From Clostridioides sp. ES-S-0010-02 (lineage in GTDB: Bacteria > Bacillota > Clostridia > Peptostreptococcales > Peptostreptococcaceae): 64,000 nt of DNA. Under the pieces are notes generated by a model. The model ran no database searches, was not told the origin of the DNA, and worked only from the letters and a program-made list of their open reading frames with translations. The translations under genes were made by a program, and so were the position numbers. The stretch lies in the NCBI GenBank assembly GCA_020641055.1, contig CP067345.1, positions 1,109,317 to 1,173,316 of the forward strand. The letters run 5' to 3'. Shown here piece by piece: positions 10,095 to 18,537 of this stretch (position 1 is its first letter; each line of letters starts with the position of its first letter).

Positions 10095-11063
10095 ATGAAA
10101 AAGATAAGTATAATTGTACCATGTTTTAATGAGGAAAAAAGTGTACATATTATGCATGAAAAAATTACTAACATGTTTCATAAAGAATTGAAAGATTTTG
10201 ATTACGAATTGATATTTGTTGATGACTATTCTATGGATAATACTAGAAATGAATTAGAAAAAATATGTATTTTAGATAAAAAAGTAAAAGCTATTTTTAA
10301 TGCTAAAAATTTTGGATTTAATAGAAATGTTTTTTATTCATTGATGCAAGGTAGTGGAGATGCAGTATTTTTAGTGTTTGGAGATTTACAAGACCCTCCA
10401 GAATTACTTTTAGAATTTGTTGAAAAATGGAGAGAAGGTCACAAAGTTATACTTGGTCAAAAAATAAAAAGTAAAGAGAATAAATTTGTTTATTTGCTTA
10501 GGACTCTATTTTATAAAATGATGGACAATATGTCACAAGTAAAGCAAATACAACATTTTAATGGGTTTGGTTTGTATGATAAAGATTTTATTGATGTAAT
10601 AAAATCTATTGACGATTCTCAGCCATATTTAAAAGGTATTGTTGGAGAATTTGGAATGAAACAAAGTATTATAAACTACAAACAAGAAAAAAGTGCAAGA
10701 GGAAAATCTAATTTTAACTTCTTTAAATATTATGATGTTGTTATGTTAGCAGTTACTTCATATACAAAAATATTAATGAGAATAGCTACTTTTATAGGCG
10801 GTTTTGTAGGGATAATTAGCTTAATAATAGCAATAATCATATTTATAAATAAAATATTGAATTGGAATACTTACCCAATTGGAGTTGCTGCTCTAACTGT
10901 GGGAGTGTTTTTTATAGGAGCAGTTCAATTGTTTTTTATAGGAATTCTTGGAGAATACATATTGAGTATTAATACACGTACATTAAAAAGACCATTAGTA
11001 GTAGCAGAGAAAAAAATTAACTTTGAAGATGGAGATGCAAAAATTGAAGAATATAATAGTTAA
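10095..11063 (+). CDS. GtrB-like polyprenyl-phosphate glycosyltransferase
   Basis: 322 residues: a GT2 domain followed by two C-terminal membrane helices (about 225-290). It begins KKISIIVPCFNEEKSV, has FVDDYSMDNTRNEL, and the metal site FGDLQDPPE near residue 96, which is diagnostic for the GtrB/DPM1/ArnC group. These enzymes make undecaprenyl-phosphate-sugar from a nucleotide sugar on the inner face of the membrane. The late helices contain the conserved GVFFIGAVQLFFIGILGEYI-like pattern. It supplies the activated lipid sugar probably used by the preceding membrane transferase, with the GtrA-like protein at 16.1 kb as likely flippase. Confidence 0.88.
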   Translation: MKKISIIVPCFNEEKSVHIMHEKITNMFHKELKDFDYELIFVDDYSMDNTRNELEKICILDKKVKAIFNAKNFGFNRNVFYSLMQGSGDAVFLVFGDLQDPPELLLEFVEKWREGHKVILGQKIKSKENKFVYLLRTLFYKMMDNMSQVKQIQHFNGFGLYDKDFIDVIKSIDDSQPYLKGIVGEFGMKQSIINYKQEKSARGKSNFNFFKYYDVVMLAVTSYTKILMRIATFIGGFVGIISLIIAIIIFINKILNWNTYPIGVAALTVGVFFIGAVQLFFIGILGEYILSINTRTLKRPLVVAEKKINFEDGDAKIEEYNS

Positions 11064-11064
11064 A

Positions 11065-12435
11065 ATGGTTGAATCTTGGTCTAATAATACAGGAAATATA
11101 AATGCTATAGAAGATATAATAAATTGGGTTGATTTTTTAAACAAAAACATATGTGTAAATGTAAATAAAATAAGTTTAGATGATAGTGAGTTTTGGTATT
11201 ATGATAAATTAGAAGGTGGAATTGTAAACACAAATAGAAGTTTCTTTTCAATTAAAGGAATTATAAAAAAAGTAAATGATGAAATACTTTTAGAGCAACC
11301 TATAATAATTCAAAATGAAATTGGATATTTAGGGATATTGTGTAAAGAGTTTGATGGAGTTTTAAATTTTCTTATGCAAGCCAAAATTGAACCTGGAAAT
11401 TTAAATAAAATTCAAATTTCGCCAACAATACAAGCAACTAAAAGTAATTTTACACAAAAGCATGGTGGAAATAAACCAAAGTATTTAGATTATTTTATAA
11501 AGTCATCTAATCATGAAATTATAGTAGACCAAATTCAATCTGAACAATCTTCTAGATTTTATAAAAAAAGAAATAGGAATATAATTATAAAGGTTGATGA
11601 AGATATAGATGTTTTACCAAATTATAAATGGATGACATTAGGACAAATTAAGAAATTGATGAAGGTTGATAATCTGGTAAATATGGATACTAGAACTGTA
11701 CTTTCATGTATTCCATTTTCAAATATTAAATTAGATGAAATACAGCTTGAAAATATATATAAATTATTTAGAGATAAGTCACTTTTTCATTCTATTTTTT
11801 ATGGAGCAAATGAAAACTTATTTCCCAAAGTGTATCATCAGATAAACAATTATAAAATGTTTGATAATAGTGAAATAGAAATTGTTAGTTTAGAAAAATT
11901 GAACTTGTGGAAAATGAAAGAAAAAGAATTTATATCTAAAGAACCATATAATTTTAAAGTGATATTTTGTGATATTTCAATTGAAGGAAGAGAAGTAAGT
12001 CAATGGACGCAACCATTATTTGAAGCAGATGGAGTGGCAATATTTGGGCTTTTAATGTGTAATGATGAGGGAATAAAAAAGTTTCTAGTTAATTTAAATT
12101 CTGAAGTTGGGTGTTTTGATTCAATTGAATTAGGTCCAAGTGTTCAAATTGAGTCAATTGACAAAGATAAGATATATAATGAAGTTACAAGCTTATTTTT
12201 CAATTATTTAGATTGTGGGAAAAATATTATTTTTGACAATCTATTATCTGAAGAAGGTGGTAGATTCTATCATGAACAAAATAGAAATGTCATTATTGAA
12301 GTTGAAAAATCAGATTTAGTAAATGTACCAGAAGGATATTTATGGATTGATTATAAATCTTTAAATATAATGGTACAATTCAATAATTGTTTAAACATTC
12401 AATTAAGGAATTTATTATCTCTTTTGGAGGTGTAA
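11065..12435 (+). CDS. NDP-hexose 2,3-dehydratase
   Basis: This protein matches the NDP-hexose 2,3-dehydratase family (TylX3/OleV/SpnO type), which removes water from dTDP-4-keto-6-deoxyglucose and so creates the 2-deoxy position. The family is an internal duplication, and both copies are visible: QSEQSSRFYKKRNRN near residue 157 and LSEEGGRFYHEQNRN near 394, each with the conserved E/Q-Ser-Arg-Phe-Tyr and Arg-Asn-Arg residues. The ATG at 11065 follows the previous stop by one base; in-frame starts at 11023, 11029 and 11035 would overlap the upstream gene, and none has a strong ribosome site. A 3-ketoreductase follows directly, completing the 2-deoxygenation pair. Confidence 0.87.
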   Translation: MVESWSNNTGNINAIEDIINWVDFLNKNICVNVNKISLDDSEFWYYDKLEGGIVNTNRSFFSIKGIIKKVNDEILLEQPIIIQNEIGYLGILCKEFDGVLNFLMQAKIEPGNLNKIQISPTIQATKSNFTQKHGGNKPKYLDYFIKSSNHEIIVDQIQSEQSSRFYKKRNRNIIIKVDEDIDVLPNYKWMTLGQIKKLMKVDNLVNMDTRTVLSCIPFSNIKLDEIQLENIYKLFRDKSLFHSIFYGANENLFPKVYHQINNYKMFDNSEIEIVSLEKLNLWKMKEKEFISKEPYNFKVIFCDISIEGREVSQWTQPLFEADGVAIFGLLMCNDEGIKKFLVNLNSEVGCFDSIELGPSVQIESIDKDKIYNEVTSLFFNYLDCGKNIIFDNLLSEEGGRFYHEQNRNVIIEVEKSDLVNVPEGYLWIDYKSLNIMVQFNNCLNIQLRNLLSLLEV

Positions 12436-12438
12436 GAT

Positions 12439-13428
12439 TTGAATAAAATAAAAATTGGAATTATAGGAGCTTCAGATATTGCTTTTAGAAGGTTTCTGCC
12501 AGCTCTTATTAAGAATGATAAATTTGAATATGTTGGAATAGCTTCAAGAAATCCAGAAAAAGCAAAGAAATTCATAAAAGAATATAAGGGAATGATTTTT
12601 TCTAATTATGATGAAATCATTTCTAGCAATGAGATAGATGCATTGTATATACCTTTACCACCAGCACTTCATTACGAATGGGCTAGTAAAGCTTTAGAAA
12701 ATGGTAAACATGTTTTTTTAGAAAAACCATTTACGACAAGTAATGACGATACTAACAAATTGATAAATTTAGCAAAAGAAAAAAAATTGGCTTTACATGA
12801 AAATTACATGTTTAAGTTCCATAGTCAATTAGAATATATTAGAAACTTAATTGATAAAAAGTCTATAGGTGAAATAAGGTTGATTAAAACATCTTTTGGA
12901 TTTCCAATGAGAGCATCTAATGATTTTAGATATAATAAACAATTAGGTGGAGGAGCATTATTTGATTGTGGTGGTTATACAATTAAACTTGCATCTTATT
13001 TGATGGGAAACAAGACTAGAGTTGTAACATCAAAGCTAAACTATTTAGAGAGTTTTGATGTTGATATTTTTGGTTCTGCTGTACTTGAGAATGAAAAAGG
13101 AATTATAACGCAAGTTTCTTTTGGTATGGATAATTCGTATAAATGTGATTTGGAGGTTTGGGGAAGTAATGGTTGTATTATTACAACAAGAATTTTTACA
13201 GCTCCTACTGATTTTAACCCAAAGGTCATGATTAAAATTGGTAATGAGGAGAAAGTAATTAATTTACAGTCAGATGATCAGTTTTTTAATTCAATTGATT
13301 ATTTTAATGATTGCATAAATAATGTAAATACTAGAATAGATTCATATATTGAAATTATGAATCAAAGCCATTTAATTCAAACTATAATTGAATCGAACAA
13401 AGGAGTGATAAAATATGAAAATTACTGA
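12439..13428 (+). CDS. Gfo/Idh/MocA oxidoreductase, probable NDP-hexose 3-ketoreductase
   Basis: 329 residues with an N-terminal NAD(P)-binding fold (IGIIGASDIAFRRFLPAL, residues 6-23), the family EKP motif at 95-97, and GGGALFDCGGYTIKLA near 175 where the catalytic His/Tyr region of the family lies. In 2,6-dideoxyhexose pathways a member of this family (SpnN, OleW, TylC1) reduces the unstable 3-keto product of the 2,3-dehydratase. The placement three bases after that gene makes this role likely. The TTG start has GGAGGTG seven bases upstream. Product stereochemistry at C3 cannot be deduced. Confidence 0.85.
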   Translation: MNKIKIGIIGASDIAFRRFLPALIKNDKFEYVGIASRNPEKAKKFIKEYKGMIFSNYDEIISSNEIDALYIPLPPALHYEWASKALENGKHVFLEKPFTTSNDDTNKLINLAKEKKLALHENYMFKFHSQLEYIRNLIDKKSIGEIRLIKTSFGFPMRASNDFRYNKQLGGGALFDCGGYTIKLASYLMGNKTRVVTSKLNYLESFDVDIFGSAVLENEKGIITQVSFGMDNSYKCDLEVWGSNGCIITTRIFTAPTDFNPKVMIKIGNEEKVINLQSDDQFFNSIDYFNDCINNVNTRIDSYIEIMNQSHLIQTIIESNKGVIKYENY

Positions 13429-13984
13429 TTTAGGTTTAGAAGGTGTAAAATTAGTAGAATCAATTGTACATGAAGATTTTAGAGGATATTATATGGAATC
13501 TTACTCTCTGAGAAGTTTTTCAGATGTTGGTATAAAGAATACTTTTGTACAAGATAATCATTTACTATCACTCAAAAAAGGTACAATAAGAGGCATACAC
13601 TTTCAGAATATGCCTAAAGCTCAAGCTAAGTTAGTTAGATGTACTAAGGGTAAAATTATGGACTTTGCTATAGACTTGAGAAAAAGTTCGCCTACATATA
13701 AAAAATGGGTCTCTGTTGAATTGAGTGCTGATAATAAGAGACAAATATTTATACCTAAAGGTTTTGGGCATGCATGTATTTCACTTGTTGATGATACAGA
13801 GGTTCAGTATAAGGTTGATGAATTATATCATCCTGAACTTGATAGAGCTATATTATGGAATGATCCTGAATTTAATATAGATTGGGGTATGGAATCTATT
13901 ATAGTATCTGAAAAGGATAAAAATGCACCATATTTAAAAAATAGTGATGTAAATTTTGTTTATGGAGAATGTAGATATGAATAG
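13415..13984 (+). CDS. RmlC-like dTDP-4-keto-6-deoxyhexose epimerase
   Basis: 189 residues, the normal length of RmlC cupin epimerases. Family marks are all present: FRGYYMESY (residues 23-31), the catalytic-His loop IRGIHFQ near 58-64, KGKIMDFAIDLRKSSPTY, PKGFGHACISL, VQYKVDELYHPELDRAILWND. It epimerises C5, or C3 and C5, of the 4-keto sugar and so gives an L-configured product. Its start overlaps the preceding ketoreductase by 14 bases, with AAGGAGTG upstream. It could serve L-rhamnose, but the neighbours argue for an L-2,6-dideoxyhexose; the two uses are not exclusive. Confidence 0.88.
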   Translation: MKITDLGLEGVKLVESIVHEDFRGYYMESYSLRSFSDVGIKNTFVQDNHLLSLKKGTIRGIHFQNMPKAQAKLVRCTKGKIMDFAIDLRKSSPTYKKWVSVELSADNKRQIFIPKGFGHACISLVDDTEVQYKVDELYHPELDRAILWNDPEFNIDWGMESIIVSEKDKNAPYLKNSDVNFVYGECRYE

Positions 13985-14891
13985 AGTAGTTATTACTGGT
14001 GCAAGTGGATTTATAGGAAAATCTCTTTGTAAAGCGTTAATTGAGAGTAAAGTATTTACATATGCTATTGTTAGAGACTCATATAAAATGAAAGATTTAG
14101 TATCTAATAAATATATTAAAATTATTGAAGCTGATTTTAATTGCTATGAGCAGATTATATCTAATATAGAAGGAGATATAGATGTGTTTTACCATTTCGC
14201 GTGGGATGGAACATATGGTCAAAAGCTTACAAACTATGAATTACAATTAAGTAATGTTAAAAATACTTGTGATACATTGATGTTGGCTACTAAATTAGGA
14301 TGTAAAAAATTTATTTTTGCAGGAACAATTAATCAACTTGAAATAAAAAAATATATGAATATGGAAACTTGTGAACCTAGATTAGCTTGTATTTATGGAA
14401 CTTCAAAACTTGCATGTGAAATGATGTGTAAAACTTTGGCATATAATAATAATATAGAATTTAATACAGCTATTATTAGTAGTGTTTTTGGGCCAGGAGA
14501 TAAATCTAAAATGATACAAAATGTGCTAATTAAAAAATTTATTGATAACGAAAAGCCTAAACTAGTTAAAGGAAATTACTTGTATGATTGGATATATATT
14601 GATGATGTTGTTAATATGCTAATTGAAATTGGGAAGAAAAGTGTAAATTTCAGAGAATATTATATTGGAAATATTGAGTTAAGAACATTTAAAGATATAA
14701 TTTTAGAAGTGAAAAATATTATTAACCCTAATTTAGAAATTACTTTTGGAGAATTAAATGATACATCTGTTATAGATTATTCACAAATAAACTTAAATTC
14801 TGTATATGAAGATACAGGATATTTGCCAAAATGTGATTTTAGAGAGAGTATTTTAAAGACAGTTGAATGGGTAAAGACATTGAATTTTTAG
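13977..14891 (+). CDS. NAD-dependent epimerase/dehydratase (SDR), probable 4-ketoreductase
   Basis: Extended SDR of about 304 residues. The nucleotide site is VVITGASGFIGKSLCKAL at the N-terminus, and the catalytic Tyr-x3-Lys is in IYGTSKLACEM. The start at 13977 uses GGAGA at 13964-13968 and overlaps the RmlC-like gene by eight bases, showing tight coupling. It lacks the typical RmlD N-terminus, so it is not a plain dTDP-L-rhamnose synthase. In this operon it most likely reduces C4 of the dTDP-4-keto-2,6-dideoxy sugar and finishes the donor. An epimerase role is the alternative. Confidence 0.82.
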   Translation: MNRVVITGASGFIGKSLCKALIESKVFTYAIVRDSYKMKDLVSNKYIKIIEADFNCYEQIISNIEGDIDVFYHFAWDGTYGQKLTNYELQLSNVKNTCDTLMLATKLGCKKFIFAGTINQLEIKKYMNMETCEPRLACIYGTSKLACEMMCKTLAYNNNIEFNTAIISSVFGPGDKSKMIQNVLIKKFIDNEKPKLVKGNYLYDWIYIDDVVNMLIEIGKKSVNFREYYIGNIELRTFKDIILEVKNIINPNLEITFGELNDTSVIDYSQINLNSVYEDTGYLPKCDFRESILKTVEWVKTLNF

Positions 14892-14903
14892 AGGAGTGAA
14901 AGC

Positions 14904-16085
14904 ATGTTTGATGTTATAGTTGTAGGAGCTGGATTTTCAGGGAGCGTAATAAGTAGAAAATTAGCAGAAGAAAAAAATTTAAAAGTTTTGCTTTTAGAAC
15001 AAAGAAATCATATAGCTGGAAATATGTATGATGAGATTGATGAATATGGTGTTTTGGTGCAGAGGTATGGACCACATTCACTGACTACTAATAAGCCTTG
15101 GATTATAGAATATCTAAATAAATATGGAGAATGGTTTGAACATGATATAAAAGGATTTAGTTTTTTTGATAATAAATATATTAGATTACCATATAATTTT
15201 AAAACTGTAAAACAATTATTACCTATAAATGAAGCTAATTATGTAATAAATAAGTTGCGTGAAAAATTTCGAGGTAGGGACAGGATTTCTATTTTTGAAA
15301 TGCTTGAAGAAAAAGATATTAAGATTAGAAATTTTGGAGAATTAATTTTTGAAAAAGCCTATAAGCCATATGTTTCAAAACAATGGGGATTAAATACAGA
15401 TGAAATAGATAGAAGTGTGCTAAATAGAGTACAAATGACACTATCGTATGATGAGCGTTATATAAATAAAGATTTTCAGTATATGCCATGTGGAGGATTT
15501 ACAAATATATTTAAAAATCTATTAAACCATAAGAATATAGAGGTAAGACTAAATTGTAATGCTATAGAAGCTTTAATTTTAGATAAAGAAAGTAGTATTG
15601 TTACACACAAGGAAGAAAAATCTAAATGTATAGTTTTTACAGGTGCAATAGATGAACTATTAAATTGTAAATATGGGAATTTACCTTATAGGTCATTAGA
15701 CATAAAATATTATACAGAGAAAACTGATGCTTTATTGCCATCAGATATAGTGTCATATCCACAGGTTGATGGATATACAAGAAAAACTGAATATAAAAAG
15801 TTTAATGGACAAAAGAATATACCTTATACTACAATATCAATAGAATATCCTCTGGAGTATAATAAAGAAAATGAAAAGGGAAATATGCCATATTATCCAG
15901 TTATAAATGACAAAAATAGGTTGATTTATGAGAAGTATCATAATGAGTGTAAGATATATAAGAACTTATTTTTGTGTGGAAGATTAGCTGAATACAGATA
16001 CTATAATATGGATGATGTGATAGAACATGCATTTGATGTTTTTGATGATATTGTAGCGTATTTGGAGAAAAATGATGAATACTAA
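14904..16085 (+). CDS. glf: UDP-galactopyranose mutase
   Basis: 393 residues, the usual length for this flavoenzyme, which converts UDP-galactopyranose to UDP-galactofuranose. The FAD-binding start FDVIVVGAGFSGSVISRKLAE is canonical, followed by LLEQRNHIAGNMYDE and the substrate-site segment YGPHSLTTNKPWIIEY. Later RYYNMDDVIEHAFD matches the conserved C-terminal FAD contact region. It is soluble and cytoplasmic. Its presence predicts a galactofuranose residue in the glycan, or in a side branch added by one of the neighbouring transferases. AGAGGAG lies before the ATG. Confidence 0.93.
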   Translation: MFDVIVVGAGFSGSVISRKLAEEKNLKVLLLEQRNHIAGNMYDEIDEYGVLVQRYGPHSLTTNKPWIIEYLNKYGEWFEHDIKGFSFFDNKYIRLPYNFKTVKQLLPINEANYVINKLREKFRGRDRISIFEMLEEKDIKIRNFGELIFEKAYKPYVSKQWGLNTDEIDRSVLNRVQMTLSYDERYINKDFQYMPCGGFTNIFKNLLNHKNIEVRLNCNAIEALILDKESSIVTHKEEKSKCIVFTGAIDELLNCKYGNLPYRSLDIKYYTEKTDALLPSDIVSYPQVDGYTRKTEYKKFNGQKNIPYTTISIEYPLEYNKENEKGNMPYYPVINDKNRLIYEKYHNECKIYKNLFLCGRLAEYRYYNMDDVIEHAFDVFDDIVAYLEKNDEY

Positions 16086-16464
16086 TTTTAAGCATTTGTT
16101 GGCTAAGTATAATGAAGGAATTGCATACATTATATTTGGTATACTTACAGTAATAGTTAATACTGTTGCCTTTATGTTAAGCAGTAACTTTTTTGGTATT
16201 CTTGAAGCAAATACAATTGCTTTTTTTATAGCAGTATTATTTGCCTATTTTACGAATACTAAATATGTTTTTAAAACAAAAAATACTTTTAAAAAGTTTA
16301 TTGCTTTTTTAGGAATGCGACTTTTCACACTTATTTTTGATAATTTAGGGATGTTAATTTTAATAAATATAAGTATAGATGAACTTATATCAAAAATAAG
16401 TGTGAATTTTTTAGTTATACTATTAAATTATATTTTTAGTAAATTTATGATATTTAAAAACTAA
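16072..16464 (+). CDS. GtrA-like membrane protein
   Basis: 130 residues with four hydrophobic helices, the size and layout of the GtrA family. Family marks are [18 protein letters not shown] in helix 1, [15 protein letters not shown] between helices 2 and 3, and the C-terminal [12 protein letters not shown]. GtrA proteins are thought to flip undecaprenyl-phosphate sugars made by GtrB. The gene overlaps the end of glf by 14 bases, so the flipped sugar may be galactofuranose, though the link is only positional. A second ATG at 16075 is equally possible. A decayed copy of the same family lies on the other strand at 21.2-21.6 kb. Confidence 0.85.
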   Translation: MMNTNFKHLLAKYNEGIAYIIFGILTVIVNTVAFMLSSNFFGILEANTIAFFIAVLFAYFTNTKYVFKTKNTFKKFIAFLGMRLFTLIFDNLGMLILINISIDELISKISVNFLVILLNYIFSKFMIFKN

Positions 16465-16481
16465 TTTGGAGGATATATTAT

Positions 16482-17348
16482 ATGAAAGGAATTATACTTG
16501 CAGGAGGATCTGGTACACGCCTATATCCACTGACTAAATCTGTATCAAAACAGATGTTACCAATATATGATAAGCCGATGATATATTATCCATTATCAAC
16601 ACTTATGCTTGCTGGTATAAGAGATATATTAATCATATCTACTAATCGAGACATCTCTATGTTTGAAAATTTGTTGGGAAGTGGTAATGATTTAGGAATA
16701 AGATTAACTTATAAAATTCAAGAAGAACCAAAGGGATTAGCAGAAGCTTTTATAATAGGCGAAGATTTTATTGGAAAAGACAGAGTTGCTTTAGTTCTTG
16801 GAGACAATGTGTTTTATGCAAGAGGATTTTCTGAGATGCTACAAAATGCTGTAGATATAAAATCTGGAGCTGTAATATTTGGATATAATGTTCCAGACCC
16901 ATCTCAATTTGGAGTAGTAGAATTTGATAAGAAGTGGAATGTAATTTCATTAGAAGAAAAGCCAAAAAATCCAAAATCTACATATGCAGTTCCTGGATTA
17001 TATTTTTATGATAATGAAGTAGTTGAAATAGCAAAGAAAATAAAGCCATCTGAAAGAGGAGAGCTAGAAATAACAAGTATAAATAATGAATACTTAAAAA
17101 GAAAAAAATTAAGAGTAGAGCTTTTCGGCAGAGGCATGGCGTGGCTTGATACAGGAACATCAGAAGGTTTGTTAGAAGCAGCAAACTTTGTTTCTATAGT
17201 ACAAAAAAGACAAGGTCTTTATGTAGCATGTATAGAGGAGATAGCATATAGAAAAGGTTATATAACAAAAAATGACCTTGTTAGATTGGCTAGTCCGATG
17301 TTAAAGACTGATTATGGTAAATATCTGATTCATATAGCGGAGGAATAA
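16482..17348 (+). CDS. rmlA: Glucose-1-phosphate thymidylyltransferase
   Basis: 288 residues, the standard RmlA length. It shows [20 protein letters not shown] with the nucleotide-binding G-x-G-T-R and catalytic Lys, [15 protein letters not shown], the acidic [11 protein letters not shown], and [20 protein letters not shown]. It couples dTTP and glucose 1-phosphate to give dTDP-glucose, the first step for all dTDP-6-deoxysugars here. GGAGGA precedes the ATG. The rmlB gene follows after three bases. The pair lies downstream of the deoxysugar genes it feeds, in the same transcription direction. Confidence 0.95.
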   Translation: MKGIILAGGSGTRLYPLTKSVSKQMLPIYDKPMIYYPLSTLMLAGIRDILIISTNRDISMFENLLGSGNDLGIRLTYKIQEEPKGLAEAFIIGEDFIGKDRVALVLGDNVFYARGFSEMLQNAVDIKSGAVIFGYNVPDPSQFGVVEFDKKWNVISLEEKPKNPKSTYAVPGLYFYDNEVVEIAKKIKPSERGELEITSINNEYLKRKKLRVELFGRGMAWLDTGTSEGLLEAANFVSIVQKRQGLYVACIEEIAYRKGYITKNDLVRLASPMLKTDYGKYLIHIAEE

Positions 17349-17351
17349 TCA

Positions 17352-18410
17352 ATGAAAAATATTTTAGTTACTGGTGGCGCTGGTTTTATAGGTTCCAACT
17401 TTATTAGACATATGTTGAGTCTATATGATTATAACATAATAAATTTAGATTTACTTACATATGCTGGAAATCTTGAAAATTTGATAGAATTTGAAAATTA
17501 TAATAATTACTTTTTTATAAAAGGTGATATTACAAATAAAATGTTAATTGAAGATATATTTGACAAGTATTTTATTGATACAGTTATAAATTTTGCAGCT
17601 GAGTCTCATGTAGATAGAAGTATAAATAATCCAGAAGTATTTTTGAAAACGAATGTTCTTGGGACTCAAGTACTTTTAGATGTAGCTAAAAATAAATGGA
17701 AATGCAATCCAGAGGATAAATATTGCTTTAAATTTATGAATGGTGTTAGATTTATACAAGTTTCAACTGATGAAGTTTATGGAACATTAGGAGAAAAAGG
17801 TCTATTTACAGAAGAAACACCAATATCTCCTAATAGTCCATATTCTGCATCAAAGGCAAGTGCAGATATGTTTGTAAGAGCATATTATGAGACATTTAAA
17901 TTACCTATTAATATCACAAGATGTTCTAATAATTATGGACCATATCAATTTCCAGAAAAATTGATACCTTTAATGATAAATAATTGTGAAAATAATAAAC
18001 TATTGCCTATTTATGGTGATGGTATGCAAATTCGTGATTGGCTTCATGTAAAAGATCATTGCAGAGGAATTGATTCTGTTTTACATAAAGGCGAAATTGG
18101 AGAAATATATAATATTGGTGGAAATAATGAAAAAGCAAATATAGATATAGTAAAAATTATAATCAAAAAACTTAATAAAAATAAAGATTTAATTACTTAT
18201 GTAAATGATAGGCCAGGACATGATAGACGATATGCAATTGATAATACAAAAATAACCAAAGAGCTTGGATGGAAGCCACTATATACATTTGAAGATGGTA
18301 TATATGAAACTATTGATTGGTACATGAATAATAAAAAATGGCTAGAAAGAGTTGTTTCAGGTGATTACTTAAAATATTATTCTAGTATGTATGCTTTGTC
18401 TTATAGATAA
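17352..18410 (+). CDS. rmlB: dTDP-glucose 4,6-dehydratase
   Basis: 352 residues. NAD site TGGAGFIGSNFIRHM, NFAAESHVDRSI, the active-site STDEVYGTLGE, and the Tyr-x3-Lys in YSASKASADMFVRAYYETF are all those of RmlB. It makes dTDP-4-keto-6-deoxyglucose, the branch point for rhamnose or for the 2,3-dehydratase route encoded at 11.1 kb. No RmlD-type reductase is present between here and the window start, which favours the dideoxy route, unless rmlD lies upstream of the window. Confidence 0.95.
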   Translation: MKNILVTGGAGFIGSNFIRHMLSLYDYNIINLDLLTYAGNLENLIEFENYNNYFFIKGDITNKMLIEDIFDKYFIDTVINFAAESHVDRSINNPEVFLKTNVLGTQVLLDVAKNKWKCNPEDKYCFKFMNGVRFIQVSTDEVYGTLGEKGLFTEETPISPNSPYSASKASADMFVRAYYETFKLPINITRCSNNYGPYQFPEKLIPLMINNCENNKLLPIYGDGMQIRDWLHVKDHCRGIDSVLHKGEIGEIYNIGGNNEKANIDIVKIIIKKLNKNKDLITYVNDRPGHDRRYAIDNTKITKELGWKPLYTFEDGIYETIDWYMNNKKWLERVVSGDYLKYYSSMYALSYR

Positions 18411-18537
18411 TAAGGATTTTATGTGTTACTTTGACTTATTTAAATTTTATTTTTGATTAAGATTATTTTACAAAAAATTATAAGTTATGATAAAATAATT
18501 AGGTAAAGAAATATAATTTTTAGAAAAAGGTGTTTGT

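Noticed and set aside
13977-14891. RmlD (dTDP-4-dehydrorhamnose reductase)
   Set aside because: The N-terminus VVITGASGFIGKSL and the rest of the protein look like a general extended SDR and lack RmlD-type blocks.
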